In this document: piece after piece, positions 39,983 through 50,511 of the stretch
How positions within the stretch are numbered: position 1 is the stretch's first letter
Layout: each line of letters begins with the position of its first letter
NCBI GenBank assembly: GCA_002709305.1
Contig: PAQM01000028.1
Location: 1-64,000, forward strand
DNA length: 64,000 bases
Reading direction: 5' to 3'
Origin: Crocinitomicaceae bacterium
Lineage (GTDB): Bacteria; Bacteroidota; Bacteroidia; Flavobacteriales_D; Crocinitomicaceae
Notes under the pieces: generated by a model
The model's database searches: none
Seen by the model: the letters and a program-made list of their open reading frames with translations, nothing else
What the model was told of the DNA's origin: nothing
Translations under genes and position numbers: made by a program

Positions 39983-40747
39983 TTACTTTGTAGGTGTTAC
40001 TTCTATAAATCTATCAGGATACAAAATTTTCAAAAGATCTAACTTTTCCTTATCCATTTTTGGGTCTTTCTTTTTATCTAAAGAGTAACGACTTTTAATT
40101 TTAGAATAACTTTCGCCAAAAATTTCTTTAGCTGCATCATCTCTTAAAAAATATATTGCCTCTTCTAACTCAGATTGAATTTTAGAAAACAAACCATACT
40201 CTGTACCTTTTTGAACTTCAATACGAATATGTGCTTGAGGAGAAATTTCTGGTAATTGTTTTTTGCCATAAAGTTGAAGTGAACGTTTTTTCTTCTCCCA
40301 TTCTTTAAGTATATTATACTTAAAATCAATTATATCATCAGTAACTCCAGGTGTTGCTTCCGTAGCCTCGGCATCAGCTAATGATGCATCTATGTTTCCT
40401 TGTATCTCTGGAAGGCTAATTCGAGAGTATAATGGGAAATTACTAGAAAGATCATTAGTTAATTCATTATGAGTATAAAACTCTACAACACGTTCAGATA
40501 TATCATCAGGATTTGACATTTTTTCATCCCGGACCATTAATTCATTGTTAAAATTAGCACGTATAGCAAGGATATCTCTTTTTTCGACATCAATTGGCGG
40601 AGTGTTAACTTCCACTCTTTTTGGGATATTTCTAACATAGGCTTGATCTTTATCCATAGTTGTAGTAACTAAGAAAAATATCAATAGTAAGAAGGCGATA
40701 TCGGCCATCGAGCCAGCATTTATTTCAGGTATATCTCGTCTTGCCAT
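39983..40747 (-). CDS. ExbD/TolR family biopolymer transporter
   Basis: PEINAGSMADIAFLLLIFFLVTTTMD. Confidence 0.9.
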   Translation of the reverse strand: MARRDIPEINAGSMADIAFLLLIFFLVTTTMDKDQAYVRNIPKRVEVNTPPIDVEKRDILAIRANFNNELMVRDEKMSNPDDISERVVEFYTHNELTNDLSSNFPLYSRISLPEIQGNIDASLADAEATEATPGVTDDIIDFKYNILKEWEKKKRSLQLYGKKQLPEISPQAHIRIEVQKGTEYGLFSKIQSELEEAIYFLRDDAAKEIFGESYSKIKSRYSLDKKKDPKMDKEKLDLLKILYPDRFIEVTPTK

Positions 40748-40753
40748 GTTCTT

Positions 40754-41227
40754 TTATTTTCTATAACGCCCTAATAAAGGACCAAAAACCGCAACCATCA
40801 ATGCTGCAAATACACCAAAAACAACAGTATAAATACCTGCTGATGAAGATCTTATTGTGCCTTGAGCAACTTGAACATCTTCTAGTAATGCCAAAGATTC
40901 ATTTGTATCACTTGTTCCTATCATTAGGAAAAATAAATAAAGTACAAGAGCTACTAATAAACCAATAATTGATAGAATTGTCTTCTTTGGGTTAGAAATT
41001 AACTGAAGAACAAAAAACAGCAAAATTAAACCAATACTAGCAAATATAATAAAACCGGTAAAAGATGTAATTAAGCTCATACTAACACCCTCTCTGAAAA
41101 TTTCTTGAGTCTCTAAAGTATTCTCCATATTAGGACCTCCAATAATGAATAGGCATAATATAACACCTATTCCTACCAATCCTATTTTAAGAATACTCAT
41201 ATATAAATTAAACTTTTTAATATCCAT
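40754..41227 (-). CDS. Four-TM hypothetical protein between TolQ and ExbD genes
   Basis: Hydrophobic profile; operon context. Confidence 0.6.
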   Translation of the reverse strand: MDIKKFNLYMSILKIGLVGIGVILCLFIIGGPNMENTLETQEIFREGVSMSLITSFTGFIIFASIGLILLFFVLQLISNPKKTILSIIGLLVALVLYLFFLMIGTSDTNESLALLEDVQVAQGTIRSSSAGIYTVVFGVFAALMVAVFGPLLGRYRK

Positions 41228-41267
41228 TTATTTAAGTTTAAAGATTAATAATCTTGTTTATGACAGA

Positions 41268-42107
41268 TTATGTTTTGACAATTTTATTTTTCAACATCAT
41301 GTCAACTAGAGAAATTGATGAGTCTTCCATCTCATTAACTAATCCATCAACTTTCGATACAATGTAATTGTAAAATATTTGAAGGATAATAGCCGCAATC
41401 AAACCAAATACAGTTGTTAGTAGGGATACCTTAATACCTCCAGCAACAGTAGTTGGTGAAACCTGACCATCGGATACAATTTTATCAAAAGCGAAAATCA
41501 TTCCAATCACTGTTCCTAAGAAACCAAGCATAGGAGCTAAAGCGATGAATAAAGATAGCCAAGAAAGACCTTTCTCTAAAAGTCCCATCTGAACACCACC
41601 ATATGATACTACAGATTTCTCAACCATTTCAATACCCTCGTCAGATCGGTCTAAACCTTGATAAAAAATAGAAGCAATTGGTCCCCTAGTATTACGACAA
41701 ATATCTTTTGCAGCTTCAACTCCTCCATTTTTAAGAGCTGTTTCAACATCGTCTAAAAATTTTCTTGTATTTATTGTGGATAAATTTAGGTAGACTATTC
41801 GTTCAATAGAAAGGGCAAGACCTATAATTAAACAAATTAATACGGGAGTCATCCAAAATGGATCTCCTTCAATATATTTTTGTTTTAATGTTTGAACAAA
41901 ATCTAATTCAACGACTTCATCTATTGATTCTAGAACCTCACCATCCTCTTCATTAGCCTGATTTGAGATTGAATTGGAAGATTCTACCATTTTTTCAGTT
42001 ACGGAATCTGTAGCAATACTTTCCGTTGTATCTTGAGATACTGCATAATTAAAAACCCCAATGGCCATTAGTAACGCAATTGATATAGAACTAATTGTTT
42101 TTTTCAT
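41268..42107 (-). CDS. MotA/TolQ/ExbB proton channel family
   Basis: LAPMLGFLGTVIGMIFAFDKI...GGIKVSLLTTVFGLIAAIILQIFYNYI. Confidence 0.93.
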   Translation of the reverse strand: MKKTISSISIALLMAIGVFNYAVSQDTTESIATDSVTEKMVESSNSISNQANEEDGEVLESIDEVVELDFVQTLKQKYIEGDPFWMTPVLICLIIGLALSIERIVYLNLSTINTRKFLDDVETALKNGGVEAAKDICRNTRGPIASIFYQGLDRSDEGIEMVEKSVVSYGGVQMGLLEKGLSWLSLFIALAPMLGFLGTVIGMIFAFDKIVSDGQVSPTTVAGGIKVSLLTTVFGLIAAIILQIFYNYIVSKVDGLVNEMEDSSISLVDMMLKNKIVKT

Positions 42108-42346
42108 ATTCTAAAAGATTAATTTATCGTATTAAGTGTGTTTAAATTTTAAGGCCTAAAAATAATAAAATTTATAATCACATTAAATAATGAACTAGAT
42201 TAAAATAAAGAGAGTTATTAAACATAATTAATATTTCATTGAAATAAAAGGGTTTAAATGTTAACTTCATAAAATAACCATATATATTATTCTCTTTTTT
42301 TTTTTCTAGTAAAAGGTATTATTTTTATTCTAAAATAAATTGTAGA

Positions 42347-45196
42347 ATGAGAACTCTTCTTGCTTCATCACTTTTATCACTAATGTATATTTACGGATTC
42401 ACACAAAACCTTAAATGGTCAACTTTCATTGATACTTCAACAACATTTTCTTCTCCAAGAAGCGTAGATCTAACAAATGATGGTATACTTGATGTAGTTA
42501 TAGGAGGGGGATTAGATGGGTTTTCACAATCTAATGGAGTTAATGCTATTAACGGTGCTGATGGTTCTATTTTATGGAACTTTGCTACAAACGAAGAAAT
42601 ATTTGGCTCAGCAAAATTTATGGATATTAATAATGATGGAATAAAAGATGTCTTTATTGGAGGAAGATATGGAGAATTTTACGCTATTAATGGTAGCACA
42701 GGAAGTATGATTTGGGAGTTCTTCCCCTATCCTCCAACTTCCTCCATTGATAGTGGTTGGTTTAATTTCTATAATCCACAATTTATTCCCGATCAAAATT
42801 TTGATGGGACACCAGATATTCTAGTTGCAAATGGAGGTGATCATTCTGCACCACCTTGGGATACTATTAGAGAACCTGGAATGTTATTAGTCATAGATGC
42901 TTTAAGTGGCAATGTACTTGCAAAAGATACAATGCCTGACGGCGAAGAAACATATTGTGCCCCTGTAGTTGTAAATTATTCAGGCCAATTAGATATAATT
43001 TATGGTTCAGGAGGGGAAAATGATAAAGGAGCTCTTTGGCGTGTTAGCTTAACAGATTTAATGAATAATAATCTTGAAAATTCTCAAATGTTAGCATCAG
43101 ACCCATCACTCGGGTTTATTGCCCCATCTAGCATTGCCGATATGAATAATGATGGAATATTAGACATCATTAATCAAGCATATGATGGAACTATAAGGTG
43201 TTTTGATGGGTCAAATAATAATTTAATGTGGGAGGTGTTAAATACAGGAACAGAGTCTAGCTCTGCCCCTACAATTGGAAATTTCATTGGCGACGCTACT
43301 CCCGATGTTTTCAATGTAATATATAAGGGTGCAGCACCTACTTTCGTTGAATTCTATCAAATTCTTATAGATGGTGCCACTGGTGATGTAGCATGGAAAG
43401 ATAGCATAGGTGACCTACACTATGGATCATCCGCTGCTATAGATTTAGATTTAAATGGAAGGGATGAAGTTATTATTTCTGTTAACAATCATAATGGGAC
43501 ATCATTTACTCACCAGTTATTAAGCATAGATTTCCAAAACAACCTAACTACACCAATATATAATTCAGACCCAGGAATTAATCTTGCTGTGACACCAATG
43601 CTAGAGGATATTGATAACAATGGTTATATTGATTTTATTTTCGGCTATCGTGCAGATAGTTTAAACCCTATGGGGCAAAATGGATTTTTTGTAAAATGTC
43701 TTGAAGGAACAAACACAATTCCTGGCACTGGAATTGCTTGGGGTAATTATCAAGGGACTAATAAAGATGGCCATTACACATATAATGGTCAAAACTGTGG
43801 AACTGTAACAGCTAATTATAATTTTCAAAATATAACTTGTAATCAATCTGCAGATGGCATAGCTTCAGTTACACCTTCAAGCGGGATAGAACCCTTTACA
43901 TACTTATGGAATACCGGTGATATTTCAAACTCCATTGATTCGATGGATATAGGCAACTACTCTGTTATAATAACCGATTCAACTGGCTGTTATACTGAAA
44001 TTACATTCGATGCTTTTGATCCGTATACCATCACTTTTGGAGGAATTACTTCTCCATTATGCCCTGGAGACTCTAATGGAATAGCGACTGTAAATAGTTC
44101 GGGTTGTCCATGTATGTTTAGTACATGTCTATTTAATTGGAATTCCGGAGATATTGGTAAAACAGGTAATTCGTTAACTTCTGGTTGGCAAACAGTAGAA
44201 ATTACACATATGGACGGATGTATAGTTGTTGACTCAATTTTAATCCCAGATGCGATTCCTATATTAGATAGCTCAATTATAGGACACATTACATGTGCAA
44301 CAAATCCTTATGCATCTAGCTTTATTCAACTATATCTTCATGATTCACTAAGCACTCAATTAACATGGAATACTGGTGACTCAACTGCATATATTGACAG
44401 TTTAGATGTAGGAATATATCATGTTGAACTTTTTGACTCAATTAGAGGTTGTTTTGAATTAGACACAGTTTATATTAATGCCCCTGATACTCTTCAAATT
44501 AATATTTTGTCTAACAATCTTCAATGTTATAATGATAGTTCAGGTATAATAAATACAACAGTAATTGGTGGATTACCTAATTATGAATATACTTGGTCTA
44601 CATCAGATACAACAGAAATCTTAACAAATCTGAATGCCGGATATTATAGTGTTCTTATAGTTGATTCTGGTGGATGTACAATTCAAGTTGATAGTATTGA
44701 AATCACTCAACCTGAATTTCTAAATGTCGACATAATTAACTTTTGGAGTGACTCACTTGGGAATTGTGAAGGAGGAGCTATTGCTATTGGAACTGGTGGA
44801 ATAACACCATACAGTTTCTTATGGAATGATCCACAATCAACAATAAATGACTCTATTACTGATTTATGTAGTGGAACATATGAAGTTATGCTTACTGATA
44901 GTAATGGTTGTATATCTTATGATAGTATAATCATCTTAAATACTCTCAACATTCATGAATTATCAAATAATAATTATATCGTTTACCCGAATCCCACTCA
45001 AAATATTATTACGCTTTCAGCCTTTGGAGAAAAATTTAAAAATAAAAACTATATAATCACAAATAATAATGGAAGGACTATTAGTGAAGGCATTATAAAC
45101 AGTTCTAAACAAAAGATTGACTTTTCTTCTTTTAAAAATGGTATATACTATATAACTATTGATAATTACAGAAAATATAAAGTAATTAAATTCTGA
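42347..45196 (+). CDS. FG-GAP/beta-propeller protein with SprB-like repeats and T9SS sorting domain, 949 aa
   Basis: Repeated DxNNDGxxDV; SprB-type YLWNTGDISNSIDSMDIGNYSVIITDSTGC modules; C-term VYPNPTQNIITLSAFG. Confidence 0.88.
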   Translation: MRTLLASSLLSLMYIYGFTQNLKWSTFIDTSTTFSSPRSVDLTNDGILDVVIGGGLDGFSQSNGVNAINGADGSILWNFATNEEIFGSAKFMDINNDGIKDVFIGGRYGEFYAINGSTGSMIWEFFPYPPTSSIDSGWFNFYNPQFIPDQNFDGTPDILVANGGDHSAPPWDTIREPGMLLVIDALSGNVLAKDTMPDGEETYCAPVVVNYSGQLDIIYGSGGENDKGALWRVSLTDLMNNNLENSQMLASDPSLGFIAPSSIADMNNDGILDIINQAYDGTIRCFDGSNNNLMWEVLNTGTESSSAPTIGNFIGDATPDVFNVIYKGAAPTFVEFYQILIDGATGDVAWKDSIGDLHYGSSAAIDLDLNGRDEVIISVNNHNGTSFTHQLLSIDFQNNLTTPIYNSDPGINLAVTPMLEDIDNNGYIDFIFGYRADSLNPMGQNGFFVKCLEGTNTIPGTGIAWGNYQGTNKDGHYTYNGQNCGTVTANYNFQNITCNQSADGIASVTPSSGIEPFTYLWNTGDISNSIDSMDIGNYSVIITDSTGCYTEITFDAFDPYTITFGGITSPLCPGDSNGIATVNSSGCPCMFSTCLFNWNSGDIGKTGNSLTSGWQTVEITHMDGCIVVDSILIPDAIPILDSSIIGHITCATNPYASSFIQLYLHDSLSTQLTWNTGDSTAYIDSLDVGIYHVELFDSIRGCFELDTVYINAPDTLQINILSNNLQCYNDSSGIINTTVIGGLPNYEYTWSTSDTTEILTNLNAGYYSVLIVDSGGCTIQVDSIEITQPEFLNVDIINFWSDSLGNCEGGAIAIGTGGITPYSFLWNDPQSTINDSITDLCSGTYEVMLTDSNGCISYDSIIILNTLNIHELSNNNYIVYPNPTQNIITLSAFGEKFKNKNYIITNNNGRTISEGIINSSKQKIDFSSFKNGIYYITIDNYRKYKVIKF

Positions 45197-45221
45197 TGAA
45201 AATAAGTCAGTTTATTTTAAG

Positions 45222-45306
45222 CGGAGAGAGGGGGATTCGAACCCCCGTTACGTTTCCGTAAACACGCTTTCCAAGCGTGCGCATTCAGCCACTCTGCCAC
45301 CTCTCC
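45222..45306 (-). tRNA. tRNA-Ser (anticodon GGA)
   Basis: Reverse strand GGAGAGGTGGCAGAGTGGC...GCTTGGAAAGC...GGGGGTTCGAATCCCCCTCTCTCCG: long variable arm, 7-bp acceptor stem. Confidence 0.95.
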
Positions 45307-45338
45307 TATTTATAAAGGTGAGTAAATTATATCTTTAT

Positions 45339-46370
45339 TTAAGATACCGTTAACTCACCACGCATGTTCTTACGAAGCATTTTTTTTGTTTTATACAAAT
45401 CACTTTTATCAAGAACTGTCATCAGTTTTGTTACAGCTGCTTCAGTGGTCATATCACCCCCACTAATCACACCTACTTTATTTAAAAAAGAGCTTGATTT
45501 ATACATCCCTTGATTAACGGAACCAAAATTACACTGTGTTATATTTAAAACTACTCCTCCTCCATCAATAAACTTCTCTAGGAGAGAATGAAACTCTTTA
45601 GAATTAGGGGCATTACCAGCACCAAATGTTTCAACAACTAAACCATCTATATTTGATGAATCAAATACACTTTTATACAATTGAAAATCCATCCCAGGAT
45701 ATAATTTTAATAATGCTACCCTACTATTCAAATTGGTGTTGATCTGTAACTGCTTTTGCTCTGTTCGATAAAATTTATTTCTATTATATTGAATCTTCAC
45801 TCCTGCTTTACATAGTTCTTGAAAGTTAGGTGACTTAAATGCTTCAAAATGATCTGCTGAATCTTTAGTCACTCTATTAGCTCTAAACAACCTGTAATCA
45901 AAATATACTGATACTTCTTGAATTAATGGTTGATTATCTTCATCTATAGAAGCTACAATTTCTATGGCAGTAATTAAATTTTCTTTACCATCTGTTCGAA
46001 TAGTACCTATAGGTAATTGTGAACCAGTAAAAATTATTGGTTTTTTTAATCCATCAAAAATAAAACTAAGAGCAGAAGAGGTGTAAGACATCGTATCAGA
46101 ACCATGAAGAACAACGAAACCATTATATTTTGCGTAATTTTTAAAAATAATTTCTGCTATATTCTTCCAATGATTAATATTCATTTCTGAAGAATCAATA
46201 GGATTTTCAAAACTTATGGTTTCCAAGTCAACGCTCAACCTTCTTAATTCTGGTAAGTAATCATATATATGATTAAAATCAACATTAATTAATTGATCAG
46301 TCTCAGTATCATTTATCATACCAATAGTTCCACCAGTATATATCAAAAGTATTTTAGGTTTTACTTCCAT
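45339..46370 (-). CDS. ansA: Type I asparaginase
   Basis: ILLIYTGGTIGMI, FVVLHGSDTMSYTSSALSF, PIIFTGSQLPIG. Confidence 0.94.
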   Translation of the reverse strand: MEVKPKILLIYTGGTIGMINDTETDQLINVDFNHIYDYLPELRRLSVDLETISFENPIDSSEMNINHWKNIAEIIFKNYAKYNGFVVLHGSDTMSYTSSALSFIFDGLKKPIIFTGSQLPIGTIRTDGKENLITAIEIVASIDEDNQPLIQEVSVYFDYRLFRANRVTKDSADHFEAFKSPNFQELCKAGVKIQYNRNKFYRTEQKQLQINTNLNSRVALLKLYPGMDFQLYKSVFDSSNIDGLVVETFGAGNAPNSKEFHSLLEKFIDGGGVVLNITQCNFGSVNQGMYKSSSFLNKVGVISGGDMTTEAAVTKLMTVLDKSDLYKTKKMLRKNMRGELTVS

Positions 46371-46387
46371 ATAGCTTTTATTAATTA

Positions 46388-47164
46388 TTATATATTAGGC
46401 AACTTAAATAGTTGTCTCGCTGTCTTTGTAGTTGTTCTTTCAATTTCACTCAATGGAAGATTATAAATGTCAGCCAATTTCTCAGCAATATGTAACAAGT
46501 ATGAGCTTTCATTTCGCTTTCCACGATATGGTTTTGGAGATAAATAAGGTGAATCAGTCTCAAGGATTAACTCATCTAAAGAAATATTTTCAATAATGCT
46601 ATCCAAATTTGAATTTTTATAGGTTACAACACCGCCTATCCCAAGTTTGAAATTATTATAACTATTTATTTTTATAGCATCCTCTAATGTTCCTGAGAAA
46701 CAATGAAAAACTCCTGATAGTTTATCATCATCCATAACATCTAATACATTAAAAATCTCTCTAAGTGACTCTCTTGCATGAATTACAATAGGCTTTTCTA
46801 ATTTTTTCGCCCATTCTACTTGGACTTTGAATGCCTCAATTTGTTCTTCTCTGTACTTCTTATCCCAATATAGATCTACGCCTATCTCACCTATAGCTAT
46901 ATACTCTCTTGAGAAAAGATTCTCCTTAATAACTTTTAAATTCTGCTCCCATTTTTCATCAATAGAACAAGGATGTAGTCCCATCATCGCAAAACAATTA
47001 TTTGGATACTTAGATTCCAAATTATGCATCAAAGGGATTGAATCAAGATCAATATTAGGTAATAAAAAAAGTTCAACTCCAGATTTAATTGCTCTATGTA
47101 TAACTTCGTCTATATCTTGATCAAAAGAACTGGAAAAAAGATGAGTATGCGTGTCAATAAACAT
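46388..47164 (-). CDS. TatD family hydrolase
   Basis: FIDTHTHLFSSSF, IGEIGVDLYWDK, HARES, LETDSPYLSPKPYRGKRNE. Confidence 0.95.
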   Translation of the reverse strand: MFIDTHTHLFSSSFDQDIDEVIHRAIKSGVELFLLPNIDLDSIPLMHNLESKYPNNCFAMMGLHPCSIDEKWEQNLKVIKENLFSREYIAIGEIGVDLYWDKKYREEQIEAFKVQVEWAKKLEKPIVIHARESLREIFNVLDVMDDDKLSGVFHCFSGTLEDAIKINSYNNFKLGIGGVVTYKNSNLDSIIENISLDELILETDSPYLSPKPYRGKRNESSYLLHIAEKLADIYNLPLSEIERTTTKTARQLFKLPNI

Positions 47165-47171
47165 AAATTAC

Positions 47172-47924
47172 TTAAAAGAGAGACACACTTAAACCCATTT
47201 GAACTAAATTAAGTTGTGTGCTAAATTGATTTGAGAAAATTGGATTAAGATTATAACTAAAATATAACGCCCAATTTCTAAGGCCTAAACGAGCATGGAC
47301 AGAATAAATTAATCGATTCACGTCTGGAAAATGATATAGCTTATAAACTTCTTTATGCCCATCAACCTCATACACTCTTTTAGACATAGTATTAACTTGA
47401 TAGCCTATTTTACCTCCTAAATGAACCTTAAAATGCTTCCAACTTTTATTCCTGAATCTTAATTCTAATGGAATAGAAAAACTATTCCCTATTAATGAAC
47501 TCTTTTTAAATTTAACAGATTCCAAATCTTCTTGATTTTCTTGATAAACTGTTTTATTATCAACATTATTTATAACAAATTGATTGTCATGACGAATATT
47601 TTTATACTCATATGAAAGGCCGATTCCTAGAGAAACTGAGTTATCTTTAATTAAAGGTATATCAAACATAAAGTTTGTATTTAACCCCATAGAACAAATA
47701 TTATTATCAAATAAATCTTCATCTCCAACCCAATCATTATATGTAATATCAAAGATCAATCGATCATATTTATGTGCCTTGTTTACTTTTGACGGTCGTA
47801 GACCAGAATAAAACCACATTGAACCTGGTCTAAATGTTGAGACTTCATTTGCCTCCTTTCCATCATACTGTGAGAAGGAGCTAAAAGCTACAATAAAAGT
47901 ATATATAAATGTTATTCTAACCAT
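47172..47924 (-). CDS. Outer membrane beta-barrel protein
   Basis: Signal peptide, amphipathic strands, terminal VSLF. Confidence 0.65.
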   Translation of the reverse strand: MVRITFIYTFIVAFSSFSQYDGKEANEVSTFRPGSMWFYSGLRPSKVNKAHKYDRLIFDITYNDWVGDEDLFDNNICSMGLNTNFMFDIPLIKDNSVSLGIGLSYEYKNIRHDNQFVINNVDNKTVYQENQEDLESVKFKKSSLIGNSFSIPLELRFRNKSWKHFKVHLGGKIGYQVNTMSKRVYEVDGHKEVYKLYHFPDVNRLIYSVHARLGLRNWALYFSYNLNPIFSNQFSTQLNLVQMGLSVSLF

Positions 47925-48954
47925 TTTTTAATCTTAATTCCCAATTCCAAGCATCTGAAATAGCTTGCTCTATTGTTTTATTTGATCTCCAACCTAAAAT
48001 TTCAAACGCTCTAGATGTGTCGGCATATATTTCTTCCACATCACCCAATCTCCTAGGGCCAAAAGACCAGTTTAATTTATGGTTAGATATCTTTTCAAAA
48101 AGATTAATTATCTCTAAAACACTTGTTCCCTTTCCTGTACCAATATTAATATGCTCTTCAATTGATTTTTTTTGTTTCATAAGCCACCTTAATCCTTTTA
48201 CATGAGCATTAGCAACATCAACTACATGGACATAATCCCGAATACATGTTCCATCAGGAGTGTCATAATCTTTACCATAAACTATAATTTCAGATATCTT
48301 TCCTGTTCCAGACTGAGTAACTATAGGTAAAAGATTATTAGGTATTCCTATAGGAAGTTCTCCTATCAAAGCGGAGCTATGTGCACCAATAGGATTGAAA
48401 TATCTTAAATTTAAGACCTTTGATTTTTCCATGCTTTTAACAAAATCACTAAGCACTTGTTCTCCAAAACGTTTTGTGTTTCCATATGGAGAACTAGCAT
48501 CTTGTAATTGAGTTTTTTCAGAAACTATTCGGCTCCCTTTCGGATTTCCATAAACAGAGCATGATGAAGAAAAAACAATATTATCTACATTGTATTCCTT
48601 AGCTAAACTAAGAATATTAATAAGCCCCAGTATATTATTTCTATAATAATCCAATGGTCGATTCACAGACTCTCCTACTGACTTAAAAGCCGCAAAATGG
48701 ATTATTCCAAAAAACTTAAACTCATCAAAAACTAACCTTGTTTTAGATAAATCACAGACATTAACTTTCCTAAAAATAATATCGGTTTTTGTTATCTCTT
48801 GTAAACCTTGTATTACTTTCTCCTTAGAATTTGAAAAATCATCTATTATAACAGGAATAAATCCATCTTCAATTAATTCTACTACTGTGTGCGAACCTAT
48901 ATATCCTGCACCTCCGGTTACTAATATGTATTTTGATTCATTCATCAACATCAA
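47917..48954 (-). CDS. galE: UDP-glucose 4-epimerase
   Basis: VTGGAGYIGSHTVVELIE, SSSCSVYGNP, YGNTKRFGE, NIGTGKGTSVLEI. Confidence 0.95.
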   Translation of the reverse strand: MMLMNESKYILVTGGAGYIGSHTVVELIEDGFIPVIIDDFSNSKEKVIQGLQEITKTDIIFRKVNVCDLSKTRLVFDEFKFFGIIHFAAFKSVGESVNRPLDYYRNNILGLINILSLAKEYNVDNIVFSSSCSVYGNPKGSRIVSEKTQLQDASSPYGNTKRFGEQVLSDFVKSMEKSKVLNLRYFNPIGAHSSALIGELPIGIPNNLLPIVTQSGTGKISEIIVYGKDYDTPDGTCIRDYVHVVDVANAHVKGLRWLMKQKKSIEEHINIGTGKGTSVLEIINLFEKISNHKLNWSFGPRRLGDVEEIYADTSRAFEILGWRSNKTIEQAISDAWNWELRLKNG

Positions 48955-48983
48955 AGTTAAAAGAATAGATTTAAATTTATAGT

Positions 48984-49175
48984 ATGAACAAGGAACGTAA
49001 AATTAATTTTAAAAAATATACTAGTCTACCAAAGTCAAAAATATATCTTCTGAAAATTTTATTTTATATCATAATTACCCTTATCATATTTTATGTTCTA
49101 ATAAAAAAAGACACTAAAAAAAATAAAATCAAAGAAGAAAAGATAAAAGAAATATATAACATAAAAACATATTAG
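48984..49175 (+). CDS. Small single-TM hypothetical protein
   Basis: 63-aa ORF, central hydrophobic helix, lysine-rich flanks. Confidence 0.4.
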   Translation: MNKERKINFKKYTSLPKSKIYLLKILFYIIITLIIFYVLIKKDTKKNKIKEEKIKEIYNIKTY

Positions 49176-49206
49176 AAATAACTATAGAATCTTAATTAGA
49201 CTCTTA

Positions 49207-49743
49207 TTATATCTTCATTCCTTTAACCACTCTGTCTTTACGTTTTCTTTTTTGAAGCTTTTTGCTAACTACTTGTAAATATGCTATAGCACTAGAATTT
49301 GTTACTTTATAGGTGTTATTTCCATAGATTACTTCGCCTCCTTTAGATGTATTAGTCCAATCTGCATCCAAGTAATATTTGCCATTAGTTGAACCCTTTC
49401 GCATTGAAAATGAAATAGTTTTACGGACACCAACTTCAAAACGTACAAGTAATTCTCCATCATCTCCAAAACTATCAAAAACACATTTCGTACCAACTGG
49501 TATGATAATTCTCTCTTGATTAGTATTTGATGAAGAAACTAGAGCCCCATCATTATCCGTGCTTTGATTACCTGATTTCTTGTTTTTCTCCAAAATGATT
49601 GTCTCAGAAATAAAAAATTGGACTTTTCTAATCTGTTGTTCTGTATCTAAACCAAATTCATCTTTAATTTGATTAGTATAAGGGACCCTAATACCACAAC
49701 TAGTTATATTCAATAAAATGACTAATAGAAAAAAATACTTCAT
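49207..49743 (-). CDS. Hypothetical lipoprotein
   Basis: Lipobox LLNITSCG. Confidence 0.65.
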   Translation of the reverse strand: MKYFFLLVILLNITSCGIRVPYTNQIKDEFGLDTEQQIRKVQFFISETIILEKNKKSGNQSTDNDGALVSSSNTNQERIIIPVGTKCVFDSFGDDGELLVRFEVGVRKTISFSMRKGSTNGKYYLDADWTNTSKGGEVIYGNNTYKVTNSSAIAYLQVVSKKLQKRKRKDRVVKGMKI

Positions 49744-49854
49744 AAAGACTTTTTTTTTACAAATATAATTAAAGTGTTCATCAAAAATTATTCCTTATGT
49801 ATTTCATTAAAGAAAACATTCTATTTTTATACTACTACATAACATATTATAAAA

Positions 49855-50499
49855 ATGAAATTATCAATTCAAAAATTTATGTTCAATGGTTTTCAAGAAA
49901 ACACATATGTAATTCAAGATGGCTCAAATTGTATAATTATCGATCCAGGTTGCTATGAAAAACATGAAGAAGATAAATTAATTAATTATATAGAACAAAA
50001 TAATTTAAATCCCATTGCTCTATTATTAACCCACGCTCATATTGACCATGTTCTAGGTTGTTCGTTTGTGCTCTCAAAATATAATTTAGACTTTTATATG
50101 AATAAGAAAGAAATTAGTACATTAGATGCTGTTTCAAACTATGCACATGTATATGGCTTCCCTAGATACTCTGCACCTCCACCACCTAATAAAAATTTAA
50201 ATGATGGTGATATATTATCTTTTGGTAGAATCAATCTTGAAGTAAAATTCACTCCTGGACATTCAATAGGGCATGTTGTGTTCTATAATAAAGAAAATAA
50301 TTTTGTCATTAATGGTGATGTTTTATTTGCCGGAAGCTTTGGAAGAACGGATTTACCTGGGGGAGATATTGATATACTAAAAAAATCTATTCATAATGTT
50401 ATGTTTCAATTACCAGAAGATACTATTGTATATTGTGGTCATGGGGAAGAAACAACTATTGGAAAAGAAAAAAAGAATAATTATATCCTTCAATTCTAA
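49855..50499 (+). CDS. MBL-fold metallohydrolase (glyoxalase II-like)
   Basis: LTHAHIDHVLG, FTPGHSIGHVVFY, NGDVLFAGSFGRTDL, YCGHGEETTIGKEK. Confidence 0.95.
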   Translation: MKLSIQKFMFNGFQENTYVIQDGSNCIIIDPGCYEKHEEDKLINYIEQNNLNPIALLLTHAHIDHVLGCSFVLSKYNLDFYMNKKEISTLDAVSNYAHVYGFPRYSAPPPPNKNLNDGDILSFGRINLEVKFTPGHSIGHVVFYNKENNFVINGDVLFAGSFGRTDLPGGDIDILKKSIHNVMFQLPEDTIVYCGHGEETTIGKEKKNNYILQF

Positions 50500-50511
50500 A
50501 ATGATTAATAG

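Noticed and set aside
45222-45306. tRNA-Ser as an island integration site
   Set aside because: No integrase, no second copy of the tRNA 3' end seen in the window; flanks look ordinary.
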